From Kappaphycus alvarezii (lineage: Eukaryota > Rhodophyta > Florideophyceae > Gigartinales > Solieriaceae), in assembly GCA_002205965.3 (NCBI GenBank), contig NADL03000629.1, forward strand, positions 310,001 to 374,000: 64,000 nt of DNA. Reading direction: 5' to 3'. Position 1 is the stretch's first letter. Every line of letters starts with the position of its first letter. Both the position numbers and the translations under genes were made by a program. The notes beneath the pieces are model-generated. The model had not been told where the DNA came from and searched no databases. It saw only the letters and a list, made by a program, of their open reading frames with translations. This document shows positions 1 to 9,424 of the stretch, piece by piece.

Positions 1-1167
1 GAGTCCAAACGGTAGAACAAGAAATTCAAAGTGCCCGTATCGTGTTCTGAAGGCAGTAAATGGAATCGAATCTTTGTGTAGTCTAATCTGGTGATACCCA
101 GATCTAAGATCAATTCTTTTGAAGAACTTTGCTCCTTTAAGCTGGTCGACTATGTCGTCAATTCGTGGTAAAGGATAGCTGTTTTTTACAGTAAGCCGGT
201 TTAAGGCTCTGTAATCGACACACATCCGTAGACTATCATCTTTCTTGCTCACGAATAAAATGGGAGCTCCCCGAGGGCTCTTACTAGGTCTTATAAACTC
301 AGCTTCTAGTAGTTCGTTCAACTGTTTTCGGAGTTCTGACATTTCTTTGTCAGAACGTCTATACAGACCTTTCTTCTGTGGTTCTGCTCCTTCCTTTAAT
401 ACTATTTTAAAGTCTTGTTTCCTTCTTGGTGGCAAGCCTCTTGGGAGCTTCTCTGGGAACACGTCAGCAAATGTTTCCAAGCCCTTCTGTATGTCTCGAG
501 GGTATACTGGTGCTCTTGGTTCACTAGAAGGTAACGGTCTAAGTAAAACTGCAAATAACTCTCTTTTCTCATCGGAATCACTAACTATGGTATTGAAAGA
601 TACAAAAGGACTCAATACGGCATCATCAGCAATAAATATGAATGAATTTCCCTTATGTTCGATTTTCACCTCAATATTAAAACAATTGATTTTTGCCCCA
701 TGCGATGCGCACCATTCTTTCCAAAGAATTGAATCATAACGCTTCAATGGGCTTACTGCAAAGTACAGAGGTTCAGTATAGGCGGTTATATGTACAATGG
801 CAGCATTTACGAATTCTTGAAGTATCTGGTCCGCACCGTTGGCCATTTCAGCAAGCTCTCTGGAATCTCGGGTATTTGTTTGATGTTTCTTGCAAAATGA
901 TTCACTCAAGAAGTTGATCCCACCACCAGAGTCTATGAGGATTTTTCTGGTCTAGCATCATTTTTACCCTTGACAATGAGAAGGCCCTTGTGATTTCTCT
1001 CGAATGCAGGGAAGAATGTTTCAATGAACGTTGCATTCGATCTGATGTTGGATACAATGGACCTTTTTGCTTGATTCAATGATAACTCTCGAGTTTCTTT
1101 GTCTAAGAAAAGGGTGTTTAATGGTTCTTCAATGACTGGAACTGACTGGGGACCTTCAATCAGTTCC
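1..1167 (-). pseudogene. pol: protease-reverse transcriptase portion of relic F0
   Basis: After the nucleocapsid the frame changes again and runs through a linker to a retropepsin-type active site, [14 protein letters not shown] (catalytic D-S-G, about 903-950), with another frame change just before it near 940. From about 700 down to 1 the reading is open and shows the N-terminal RT region: [54 protein letters not shown] (motif A aspartate) and the start of the PFGL motif at the window edge. These motifs are diagnostic of Ty3/gypsy RT. The catalytic YxDD box, RNase H and integrase would lie off the left edge. Confidence 0.8.
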
Positions 1168-2100
1168 TCCGGGCTTTTGGGCAGTTCTTGGCCATGTGTC
1201 CTTTCTCTCTGCACCTGAGACAGAGACCTTCGCGCATACATCTTTCACGTTCTTCTTTGTCAAGCTTCTGTAAATTGGGAGTGTTTCTTTTCAGCCCCGG
1301 TACCACTTCTACGTTCCAAATTTCCTTTGGTACAGGACTGCTGGTTCCAGCAAAAGAGCTTCCATTTCTATTCCTTCCTCCAGAAGACTTTGGTAGGTTA
1401 CCTGGTCCAGAACGCCGATAGGCCGACTCTACTCCATCAGAATCCCTCATCAGATCGGAGAGGTTGACGTATTCTTTGGTGCACAACGCCTTCAGATATA
1501 GGGCTTCAAACCGCGAGAGTAACGATCTATCTGGTCTTTAACTCCAATATCGGGGATGTCGAGTATAATTTTACTGAAGTCTTCGTTGAAGGTAGGAACA
1601 TCTTTGACTTGTTTCCAGCGGGCGAGTTTGTCTCGAGCGATCTTCTCTTTGTTCAGCGTTTCAAAACGCTGGATCAAAGCAATCTTCAAGGTCTGCCAGG
1701 AATTTATTCCTTTCCCTTGTTCTGTCTTGAAGTGGACCATCAAATATTCATGGTCATTTCCAGCCAAGTAGCTGAGAGCTATGTGTAGGGGTCCTTTGCT
1801 ATCATTTTCCCAGAGGTAGTTGTCCACTTGAACGCACCAGCTGGCAATTGATCCTTTCCCAGTGAATGTAGTTGGCTTGTTTTTCTTTGGGCCAGCCTGA
1901 CTGTCCACTAGGGCATTACTTGACGAACTGGCCTGGTTTCGGGCGTTTACGAGTTCAGATTCTAGGGAGGATACCTTTTGCGCTGCAATAGAAAGCTATG
2001 ATCTGTGTGCCGCAATTTGGTTATTGGCGTGCTCAAGATTCTGCTGCAACTGAAGCACCATTTGCGTAAGGGACTCTAGGGTGACTTGCAGCTGATCCAT
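1168..2100 (-). pseudogene. gag: gag of relic F0 (coiled coil, capsid, CCHC knuckle)
   Basis: The ATG at 2100-2098 opens a leucine/glutamine-rich coiled-coil N-terminus (MDQLQVTLES...). An in-frame TAG stands at 1998-1996 after 34 codons, and the same frame then reads on through a retrotransposon gag capsid segment (FTGKGS near the start, EDFSKIIL and IDRYSRGL near the end) to a stop at 1492. The protein resumes in another frame from about 1486 (KALCTKEYVNLSDLM) and ends in a nucleocapsid knuckle CLRCREKGHMAKNC (C-x2-C-x4-H-x4-C) near 1180-1225. The product would be the capsid/nucleocapsid precursor that packages element RNA. The stop plus at least one frameshift make it a pseudogene, unless these are sequencing errors. 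Confidence 0.8.
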
Positions 2101-2170
2101 AGGGATTAGGTTCACAAAGGCAGTAACTGTGTTTGTCCTGGTATCTGAGAGAAGTTTCCGACTTTATACA

Positions 2171-2194
2171 TGTACACGTGGCGATACGTGTACA
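2171..2194. repeat. 9-bp-arm hairpin TGTACACGT/ACGTGTACA
   Basis: The arms TGTACACGT (2171-2179) and ACGTGTACA (2186-2194) are perfect inverted complements around a 6-nt loop. It lies just upstream of the F0 gag on the minus strand, next to a TATAAA-like string (minus strand, about 2161-2166). It could be a protein-binding palindrome (ACGTG core, bZIP/bHLH-like) or a leader structure of the element. The function is inferred only. Confidence 0.6.
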
Positions 2195-2362
2195 CGATAT
2201 CTGTAACACTTGAAGTAACAGAGATTCTCCTAGATTGTTCTTGGACTAACTACTGACCGGGCGAAGCCTCCAGCAAGTTGGTTTTTCAAAATGCCAACAA
2301 TGATTTTTGAAAAAAATTGTGATTGATAACCTGATTGGCTCTCCTTGCACCTTCAAATTTCG

Positions 2363-2435
2363 GTCCTGGTGACCCAGTGGTTAAGTGTATGCAGCTCCTG
2401 ATGAAGTGATCGCGGGTTCAAATCCGCCAGGAGCA
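2363..2435 (+). pseudogene. tRNA-like sequence (tRNA pseudogene or SINE head)
   Basis: The segment is about 73 nt long. It contains a box B match (GGTTCAAATCC, 2415-2425) and a box A-like TGGTTAAGTG (2378-2387) spaced as in a tRNA or tRNA-derived SINE. TCCTGG near the 5' end pairs with CCAGGA near the 3' end, giving a 6-bp acceptor stem. The D stem, anticodon stem and part of the T stem do not pair properly, so it is unlikely to be a working tRNA. A Leu/Ser-like D arm (AGTGGTTAAG) is the best resemblance. Confidence 0.45.
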
Positions 2436-2455
2436 CTTACAAAAAGTTCCTTCTC

Positions 2456-2484
2456 TGACGTAAGGGTTGACGTCAGTCACGTCG
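2456..2484. promoter_or_regulatory. cluster of three TGACG (bZIP/CRE-like) sites
   Basis: Within 29 bp there are TGACGTAA (2456-2463), a perfect CRE palindrome TGACGTCA (2468-2475) and TCACGTCG (2477-2484, a CGACGTGA site on the other strand). Such clusters bind bZIP factors in plants, fungi and animals. It sits between the F0 relic and the zinc-finger gene end, so it may belong to a lost F0 LTR. No target gene can be assigned. Confidence 0.4.
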
Positions 2485-2732
2485 GGTGGTGTTATAGTAG
2501 CCCTTCTTCCGATTCTTGCTTTGCGGTGGTTGTCCTGTCTAGGTCCTGATAGCGATACGGACTTACGATTTTAAGTCCTACTACAGGGATCTGGGCGCAG
2601 CAGAGGAAAGCTTGCAATCACAGCGGAAGGGTGAACACAACACACACACGAAGTCGATTGAGAAATGAACTTATTGCTCTATTTTCCTTTTTGTCACTCA
2701 AAAAGAAGCAATTTTAATGGAAAATAAAGACA
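2485..2732. other. no gene seen
   Basis: I see no coding potential here. The stretch holds the 3' flank of the zinc-finger gene and a (CA)n-like run near 2640-2652. Confidence 0.5.
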
Positions 2733-3595
2733 CTAATTGTGACCCCTGACTGTGAGTCGATGCTGAGCCCCGTTCTGATGGCGGACAAGATCTTGTTCAC
2801 TGAACAACTCAATTTGGCAGTCCTTGCACTTGTACTCCTTGCTTGTACGGCGGATGTGACGACGGGAACGGAGGTGCTCGAAGTACTGGACGCGACCGGA
2901 GCAAGTGACTTGACAATGACGACAATGAAACGGAGAGGAACTCGGATTCTTGTTCATTCGCGGCCTTTTCGAGGGCCTAGCCTTGCGGAATCGATGGTTT
3001 ACCACCCTTTGGATCGACATAGAGGTGGCGTCCGGCAGCACTTGAAGCCTTCTCGGAGGAGCTCTTGAACTTGTCGGTGGCCTTGACGGGTTCGAGACGG
3101 TTGGACGCGACGGATTCCTCATAACTGGGGGTAAGGATCGAAGACCAGTCGATGAGGGTAGGGTGAACGAGCGAAAAGGGGTGCGAGGCTCTTCGACTGT
3201 AACAAGGGGAGATGACACTGACAGTGCTCAGGGTAAGACAAGATCTTGGCAAGTCGGCGTCGGTGTCTTGGGCTCCTTGGGGCTGAAAAAGGCGATCGGA
3301 GTTCTCGGAGTCGACGGACGAGGCAGGGTCTTGGGATCTTCTTCCTCGCCAATCGGTACTATTAGCGAGGTGGGCGGGGAACGAAAGTCGGCGAGGTCTT
3401 CTGAGTCGTACTCTGACGGCGAAGGAGGGCGGCAATTTGACTTTCTGTTGTACGACACTGTGGGTTACCGCGTAAGGATCAGAGTGAAAAACACAATGTT
3501 AGTCTCTGTTTGCAATCGGGCAGCTGAGATAAATCTAGTAGAGATTTTATCCCAACTGGCGGATTGGAAAAACGCACAATAAGGCAAAACTTACT
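2733..3595 (-). CDS. C2H2 zinc-finger protein with spliced start codon; interrupted by an in-frame TGA
   Basis: Two C-terminal zinc fingers, CRHC...H-x5-H and CKDC...H-x5-H, both fit C-x2-C-x12-H-x5-H, a spacing typical of U1-type/matrin-type fingers that bind RNA or double-stranded nucleic acid. The N-terminal ~200 residues are Pro/Ser/Thr-rich with acidic patches and look disordered. The coding frame runs from codon 1 at the splice junction (A at 3595 joined to TG at 3457-3456, then SYNRKSN...) to TAG at 2735-2733. One in-frame TGA at 3230-3228 splits it; the frame and the protein character are the same on both sides, so this may be a sequencing error, a recent mutation or a missed intron. 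Likely nuclear. Its promoter lies at 3710-3716. The family is clear, the exact function is not. Confidence 0.65.
3458..3594 (-). other. 137-nt spliceosomal intron placed inside the ATG start codon
   Basis: On the minus strand the intron starts GTAAGT (3594-3589), has a consensus branch point ACTAAC (3503-3498), a pyrimidine-rich stretch and ends CACAG (3459-3458). Exon 1 ends in ...GCAA and exon 2 begins TGTCG. Splicing therefore makes AATGTCG, with the ATG in frame with the zinc-finger ORF. The unspliced frame has only GTG there and a TAA just upstream. All four splice signals are read directly; usage is inferred. Confidence 0.65.
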
Positions 3596-3709
3596 TGCGA
3601 TGCTACCACGATGTGGGGTGTTAAGCGCACACGAGCAGATCAAGGTATAACTGTGGTTGAAACTTTGGTTGAGGCTTTCCGGGTAAAGCCGGCCGCTCCA
3701 AACCAGGGT

Positions 3710-3716
3710 TTATATA
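3710..3716 (-). promoter_or_regulatory. TATA box (TATATAA) of the zinc-finger gene
   Basis: GTTCTATATAAACCC on the minus strand lies about 115 nt upstream of the 5' splice site. The ~95 bp that follow closely resemble the sequence after the TATA box at 14531-14537, so this is a shared core promoter plus leader. Confidence 0.6.
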
Positions 3717-3721
3717 GAACT

Positions 3722-4435
3722 GAAGATAGCTACAAACTAAAGGAAAATGCAGTCTAGCAGCAGCGAGTTCAAAGGTATTCCCGTAAAACAGCCCTGACGG
3801 TATCGTAAGTAGCGCTTTCAGAATTGTAGTCGGCAAGAGTGACATACTCTGACAAGATGTAAGAAGTACATTGGTCCAGATGGCATGGGATAGCAGGGCG
3901 GCTTTTGATTGGTAAAGCAATGATATAATATCCCAGTGTGTAGCTCGCCCGTAACTATTCCAAGTGTACCAATGCGGTCAAACGCTGTGTTAAGAACTGT
4001 AAGGAAAGTGTAATGACAGCAAAGTGCCTAGTAGCCCTGGCTGCAAGGTTACCAGTGGTTTGAATATACAGTACAGTAGATGCAGTGAATTTGTATAAAG
4101 CTGTAAGGTCTGTGAAGTGCAATGCAACATTTGGCCTTTTCCAAGGGAGTTTTTGCACTCTGGTAGTCCATTAGCGACAGAGGACTTTAGTAGCATATTG
4201 GAAGCACGTTGAGTCTTTCTCGACTAAGCTCAAGTCACAAACCTGCAGTACGTAGTCTATACCCATCTCTGTTAAGAGGCGAACTTGAAACCTAATACTA
4301 TATTAAAAACAATTCAAAGAAGGGAACTGCGTAAGAATGGTCCACGTTCTTGTAGGAATGCTGCACCTTTCTTGTCTTGCATTTCATTATGCATAGAAAT
4401 CAAATGAAGATGATATCATGTTGTGTTTTCATCAG
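3722..4435. other. no gene seen
   Basis: Only short, unconvincing reading frames. I see no repeats or RNA gene signature. Confidence 0.5.
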
Positions 4436-5021
4436 CTATTCATCCCTGTACCTCTTTACCGGGGGATTCACATCTTCAATTTCTATAATTTCATATTGTC
4501 CGGTAGAACGGCCCCCTCTTTGAGGAATAACTGGACCTGATTTCCGTTCGCGCTTCATTCTCGTACCTTATACCTTATAGGAGGCACTAAAATCATAACC
4601 AGGGCCTCTATCTTGAGATGCTGTACCGAAACGGAGGACTGCAGAGGCCGTTTTCTCCATAAAGGTATCGGTTTGATTTTCCCTGAGTTTACTTTAGCGT
4701 TCATCCAATTTATTTTCTTTCATCTTCAACTCAATCTCATTGTCCATCATATTGTTTTTTCTCTTTCATCTCTGCTTCCATCTTTCAATGTAAGCAAGAC
4801 GATCTTCATGCTACTTGACCAACCTTCTCTCAAGATTGGAATATTTTTTACGGAAGGTTTACTCAATGCGCATAAGTGCTTCAGGAAGCCTTGAGATCTC
4901 ACGAAGGGTTTCACCAAAAAGGGATGCTCCTAATTCCATGATCCTCTCCATCATCCGAGAGAATGAAGACTCTGCTACTCAACCACTCCTCCCGAATGAT
5001 ATGCTTCGCTTCCACTTGCAT
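4436..5021 (-). pseudogene. decayed coiled-coil protein gene
   Basis: A minus-strand reading from an ATG at 5021-5019 (MQVEAKHIIREEWLSS) shifts frame once near 4970. It then stays coherent to a TAG at 4438-4436 despite about six in-frame stops. Between stops it reads MERIMELGASLFGETLREIS, LPEALMRIE, TFRKKYSNLERRLVK, HEDRLAYIERWKQR and MMDNEIELKMKENKLDER, a charged heptad-like helix. It ends in a basic/acidic tail (RMKRERKSGPVIPQRGG ... EIEDVNPPVKRYRDE). The conserved frame with stops replacing likely E, Q or R codons is typical of pseudogene decay rather than noise. I do not recognise the family. A TATA box precedes it at 5133-5139. Confidence 0.55.
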
Positions 5022-5132
5022 CTGTGATAGAGGTCAAAGCTGAAAGGGAAGGTTGGATAAGGAAGGTGGGGGGAATGAAAGGAAGTTCGCCAGCTCTGGC
5101 CAGATTTTACTTGGAGGTGCTCAAGTCGCAAC

Positions 5133-5139
5133 TTATATA
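5133..5139 (-). promoter_or_regulatory. TATA box (TATATAA) before the coiled-coil relic
   Basis: GTTCTATATAAGTTG lies about 112 bp upstream of the relic's ATG, the same GTTCTATATAA context as at 3710-3716. A pyrimidine-rich leader follows. This supports the downstream relic having been a transcribed gene. Confidence 0.5.
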
Positions 5140-5449
5140 GAACTATTTAGCCACACTTGCACTCAAATCTTACTCTAACTAAACCCTAGCCATCTGAGCG
5201 GAACATTCAATACTTCCAATCTTCACAAGACATGACATAGTAACACTGGCACAGACTCATGCCAGCTTACAACTAACAGTGCACAACAGTGCACAACACT
5301 ACATCACGTCATCATGTGTATGCACTAACTCACCAACTGCACGTAACCACACAATCACTACACGTCCCCAAATTCACAACACAACTCTTACACATGCAAC
5401 GACATGTATGCACGCAACTACCGTAACCGCCACCACTGTACTTGACTCA

Positions 5450-6049
5450 TCACCATAGTGAATCAACACCCATCAACCTGTACTGTATGTCCACGTACAT
5501 ACCTGTCCACTCTGTACTGCACAGCCGTACTGTACGGCATAGCCATATGTACTTGCTACACACGTGTACGCCAGAATAAACCACTAGAGCCACAACACTT
5601 GTACGCACCACGTTGCATATGAGCATTTGCAGTAGCCAATCAGAAGCCCGTTTCACATTGAGTTTGAGATGAGGCGCATATGCGCTTTCCAAAGGACACC
5701 CTCCAACACAGCCCGTGCTCCCCTGCACTTTTGGTTTTCAGTGACAGCACAGGGTTCACAGCCAACAATCTGAACTGTTGGAGCAGACAACAGGTCCGTT
5801 TCTTTTGTCTGTGGAGCATTGAAACACACCGGGAGTGATACGCAAGTCCATTGACCACACATTTTCCCTACAACAAGGACACTTGACAACTGAAGGAACG
5901 TACTGCCTATGTACTCTCTTGGAATCCTCCTCTTGCCTCTTTCTAGTATACTCGCGTGTCTCATAATCCAAGGGTGTAGGACGTACTCCTTTTGCCAAAA
6001 ACAGTTGTTTCCAACAATAAAAACGAAGGACATGCCCACAGGATTTCAT
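5450..6049 (-). pseudogene. cysteine-rich coding relic
   Basis: One minus-strand frame reads from about 6049 to 5450, broken by two TGA codons near 5756 and 5741. It shows a zinc-ribbon-like KCPCCRENVWSMDLR followed by FQC...VVCSNSSDC. A second frame continues coherently with GCEPCAVTENQKC. The Cys-x2-Cys pairs suggest a metal-binding domain that was broken by indels. I do not recognise the family. There is no clear start, and ATG usage is uncertain. Confidence 0.35.
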
Positions 6050-7341
6050 CTGGACATCACTGATGTCAAAATTATCCAGGAAAATGGCACAAAAACCATA
6101 GAAGCATCTCTGAAAGACAAATCACTGTTAACCTTTTCCTTAAGGTTACGCAACGCAGTCCCAATACTATGAATCTCTCTCATGCAGTCTCGAAGATTCG
6201 ACAGATTGATAATTTACTTTGCACCACAGTACAACCATTTTCTTCGCAGTATGGGTTCTGTCGGATAAACATCCTTCACTTTGTTATCTGGTGTCTACTA
6301 CCCCTGCTCCACAATCTATTCAAACATCTTTCCAGTGTTCTATTGTTAGTTCTCGCTGCGAATTCCGCTGTCTTCCTTCCTCCTTTTCACTTGAAATCAC
6401 CACACAGACTCAGCCTCCGCGAACGAATTACCCTGAAAAACGGATTCTGTTGGACCAAATCAAATCCTCGCAGCACAATTTACCTTCAAAAGGACTAATT
6501 GTACGACCTTGAGGGAGAGGAACAAAAAAAATTACCTCCCGTAGAATTTGCAGCGCGCTCAGTCACGGCATCGGAGTTTTATGTTAACGTGTTTAAACGT
6601 CCATTTGTCTACCTGAGCCTTAAGCCTTGTAGTTTACAATGTTTTATCCAGAGAGATCATCTAGAACGCCAGAGAAAGTTTGTTTATAGGTCAATAGGAA
6701 TGAGGAAAACAAAGTGAACATTGGAAGATTCTATGCTTAGTGGATTGGAGGGTGGTTGTCCTGCTTCGGCCAAATGTGCAAATGTAACAAACTTAAAAAG
6801 CGGGACTGTATTTTGGTTAAAGAAAGTATCAATATAAAAGATGGAAGAGACAATTTTAGAGTAGCCTACCCATCTAGAAAAGCAGTGGCTCTTGGACTAC
6901 TGCAAGTTCCACAAGCACAATAGGCATATCTCTCCCTATAAGAAGACGCTTTATGGTGTACTCTGCCTTTGAAACCAATGATATACCGTTCCATTACAAT
7001 TCTGAGTTTATGTTTCGTGCTTTTTTACGTTCTTTCAGAAACATAAAACGGAAACCTGAAGGTACCTGGGCTTGATATTCGAGAACGAATGTCTGACGGA
7101 ACTGATATTTTGTTAACACCAGGAATATAGCATGGAGTTTCCATGGCTAATACGTCAAATGATGTGGTTAGTGTATTACTGAGCATATAAACATTTCAAA
7201 TCACTTTTACTTCATTCTGCGAAACAAGTCTGTTGAATTAGACTCTCATTAATTCACCTATACCAGGATGAAAAGTAAAGGATATTTGTAAAACATTCAG
7301 TCATCAATAATGATTACGTCTCCTTCCTGACGACGTCCTGA
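6050..7341. other. no gene seen
   Basis: Short reading frames on both strands with no coherent domain, TATA context or repeats. Confidence 0.45.
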
Positions 7342-9424
7342 CTATTCATTTCGGCCAACGGGCTCATCAAAGTCTTCGATAAATCGTTCTAGTTTCACAA
7401 AGTTTCTACTTCGAGTTACAAGTTTCTGGTATGATTGGGATAGAATTCTTGCAAGCTCTTTATCCTTGCTTGATTCTGAAATAGCAGTCAGTATATTCAA
7501 CCTAAGTTCATCCAATTCAGACTTTTTTTGGACCAATCATATTTCAATCTTGAGGCGGATGCAAACTAAAACATCCTGACGGCTGACTATTCCTTCCTGA
7601 CGGTTTGCAAAAGCTCTTTCAAGGGTAGAAGAAACTTCCTGAAGCAGTCCAATAGTATGCTCTTCATTACATTCCTTTTTGTCCTATACTGTTTTCTGCC
7701 TTTTCACCTTGGAAAAATCCCTTCTTGGAGCTTTGCGCTTGTTCTTTTCTTTACATGGTAAATTTCTGTGGAATGATCTCTTTGTCTCCTGTTGTACTCT
7801 TGAAATCCAAGCTGTGTGGAACGAACGGTATCAAGGTCTCTCATTTTCCTGATCTCTTCATGAGGTAACATTCCAGTCCCACATGTATAATTGATGACCC
7901 TATTATGACTTACGACAGCATTCGTATCTCTAAAACAAGCAGTTCTGTCTGAGGGGTCCACTGATGAATAAGTAGGTGAAATCAGTGGTTAGATTCCTTG
8001 ATTTTCTACCCATTAAATCCAGGCAGTGACAATTTCCCTTATTTATTTAAAAAATTCATCTCTTGAGCATGGAGATTCTGCATTTCGAGGACACCACATT
8101 GCCGCAATTGCATGCCCCTTGATCCTGCTTTGCTAGCTCGCAATTTTCGCATCACGGTCGAAATGAACAGCACATCTCACCATTATAAAACTTATGTGAA
8201 CTTCTAGGGAAGCACCTGTGGCCTCTTGAAGTGCCCGCGCAATGCCTTGTACCTCTACTGCCTCAAAATCTATCGTGGTTGCACGCATCTCAACAGCGCG
8301 CTCATTGAATTCTATTCCCATTGGAATGTAAGGAACCTTGATTCAGCACCGAAGAAGTCTTTCTTGTATGGAGAGCCTCCTTTCTCGATTTGGAAAGAAT
8401 ATTGGAGGCGCATTTGCTCGAAAAACATTGAAAGTCCGGCTTGGTATCCATCAGCAGTTAAACGAGATATTAAAAACGTGCTACTACGATACACCGAGAA
8501 CCTCGACCCTCAACGCTATTTTCCACTGCTACAATGTTGTAAACAAAACACTTTTTTGTAGAGTGGATACCGTCTATCTCTGTCCACAGCCTTATATGTA
8601 CCATCACCGGCTAAAAAAGATGAAACTGTACCATGCATAATCATTTATTCCAGATCGAGTAAAATAACGAAACCATTTTCTACTGTACGAAAGTCTCAAA
8701 GGTATGGATGTGAAGGATATGCTACCATATCAAATATTGAGCGCATGTCATTTTTCCGTCCATAAATTTCCTAAGCTTTGTTCTTCATGCTGTATAAGGC
8801 TCTATTACTGATCTCTACCTCGCTTCCATCAGATTACCTATACCGGACTATACTACTCTTTGCTCTAAGTTTGAGCATTTGCAGTACCACATCCAATGAT
8901 CTCTGACATTCCAATGCGAGAAATAGGTGCTTTGCGCTAGTGACAGAAGTAATTTGGGATGGCGCAAGTGTATGATGTCCAATTGCAACAATAAATAAGA
9001 CTTGGTCATCTGAAGCAATTATTTCACCACAGTGCGACTCAAGAAGATCAATGTCAGTAGTAACCCCAACGCGCATGAACTGATCTTCTTTTTCGAAGAT
9101 ATACATGCAGAAATAACACTTGTCAACATCTACCATCGAATACTCTCACATTGCACATCTGAAAGCATCTCGGCGATATTTGGTGCAGACATAATCACAA
9201 GTAAAAATTAGATTAAGAACTTCTCCTGTTCTCAGCTAGCTTTCTAGTGACTTGATCGCGTCTACAGAAAGGTCTTGTAAGTCTACAGATGCGTGAAATC
9301 TGTCTGAAGGACCCAAATCTCGGACAGGTTCATGGAAATCCGTCCGCCAGCCAGAACATCCGAAAAATAAACGCTCTTCATCTTTGCAGGCTCTTATTTT
9401 CGGGTGGCCGCTGAAAGGTGCCAT
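7342..9424 (-). pseudogene. string of decayed minus-strand coding segments, unknown family
   Basis: Coherent peptides follow one another on the minus strand with frameshifts and stops between them: 9424-9236 (MAPFSGHPKIRACKDE...), 9136-8834 (MVDVDKCYFCMYIFEKED..., HHTLAPSQITS), 8494-8312 (LTADGYQAGLSMFFEQMRLQ), 8321-8133 (IPMGIEFNERAVEMRATTID), 7961-7704 and 7700-7342. The last segment is a charged helix ending FIEDFDEPVGRNE. At about 8335 the frame changes but the sense continues (KDFFGAE into KVPYIPMGIEFNE), which supports one decayed gene or transposon. A possible DGTYKAV string near 8600 is too weak to call a MULE transposase. Confidence 0.4.

Larger units (their letters stand above)
1..2100 (-). 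mobile_element. Ty3/gypsy LTR-retrotransposon relic (element F0), truncated by window edge
   Basis: Reading on the minus strand from 2100 to 1 gives gag, a CCHC zinc knuckle, an aspartic protease motif and the start of a reverse transcriptase, in the usual Ty3/gypsy order. The element runs off the left edge inside the RT fingers/palm. It belongs to a different lineage from elements A, B and C further on, because its RT and gag share only general family motifs with them. I could not place its LTR: the sequence beyond 2100 has no second copy in the window to compare with. It carries a stop and several frame changes, so it is probably inactive. Confidence 0.85.

Noticed and set aside
2139-2151. 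TGGTATCTGAGAG resembling an initiator-Met primer-binding site
   Set aside because: It is on the plus strand, while F0 gag is on the minus strand, so it cannot serve F0; no plus-strand LTR precedes it.
3228-3230. Selenocysteine reading of the TGA in the zinc-finger gene
   Set aside because: No redox-type context and no SECIS-like structure seen; an error or mutation is simpler.
3621-3920. 99-codon minus-strand ORF upstream of the zinc-finger gene
   Set aside because: It spans the TATA box and leader of that gene; the apparent peptide similarity to 14555-14031 is due to the shared promoter DNA, not protein.
8560-8660. DGTYKAV string as a MULE transposase DDE motif
   Set aside because: Only a short motif with no neighbouring conserved segments; the frame is broken on both sides.
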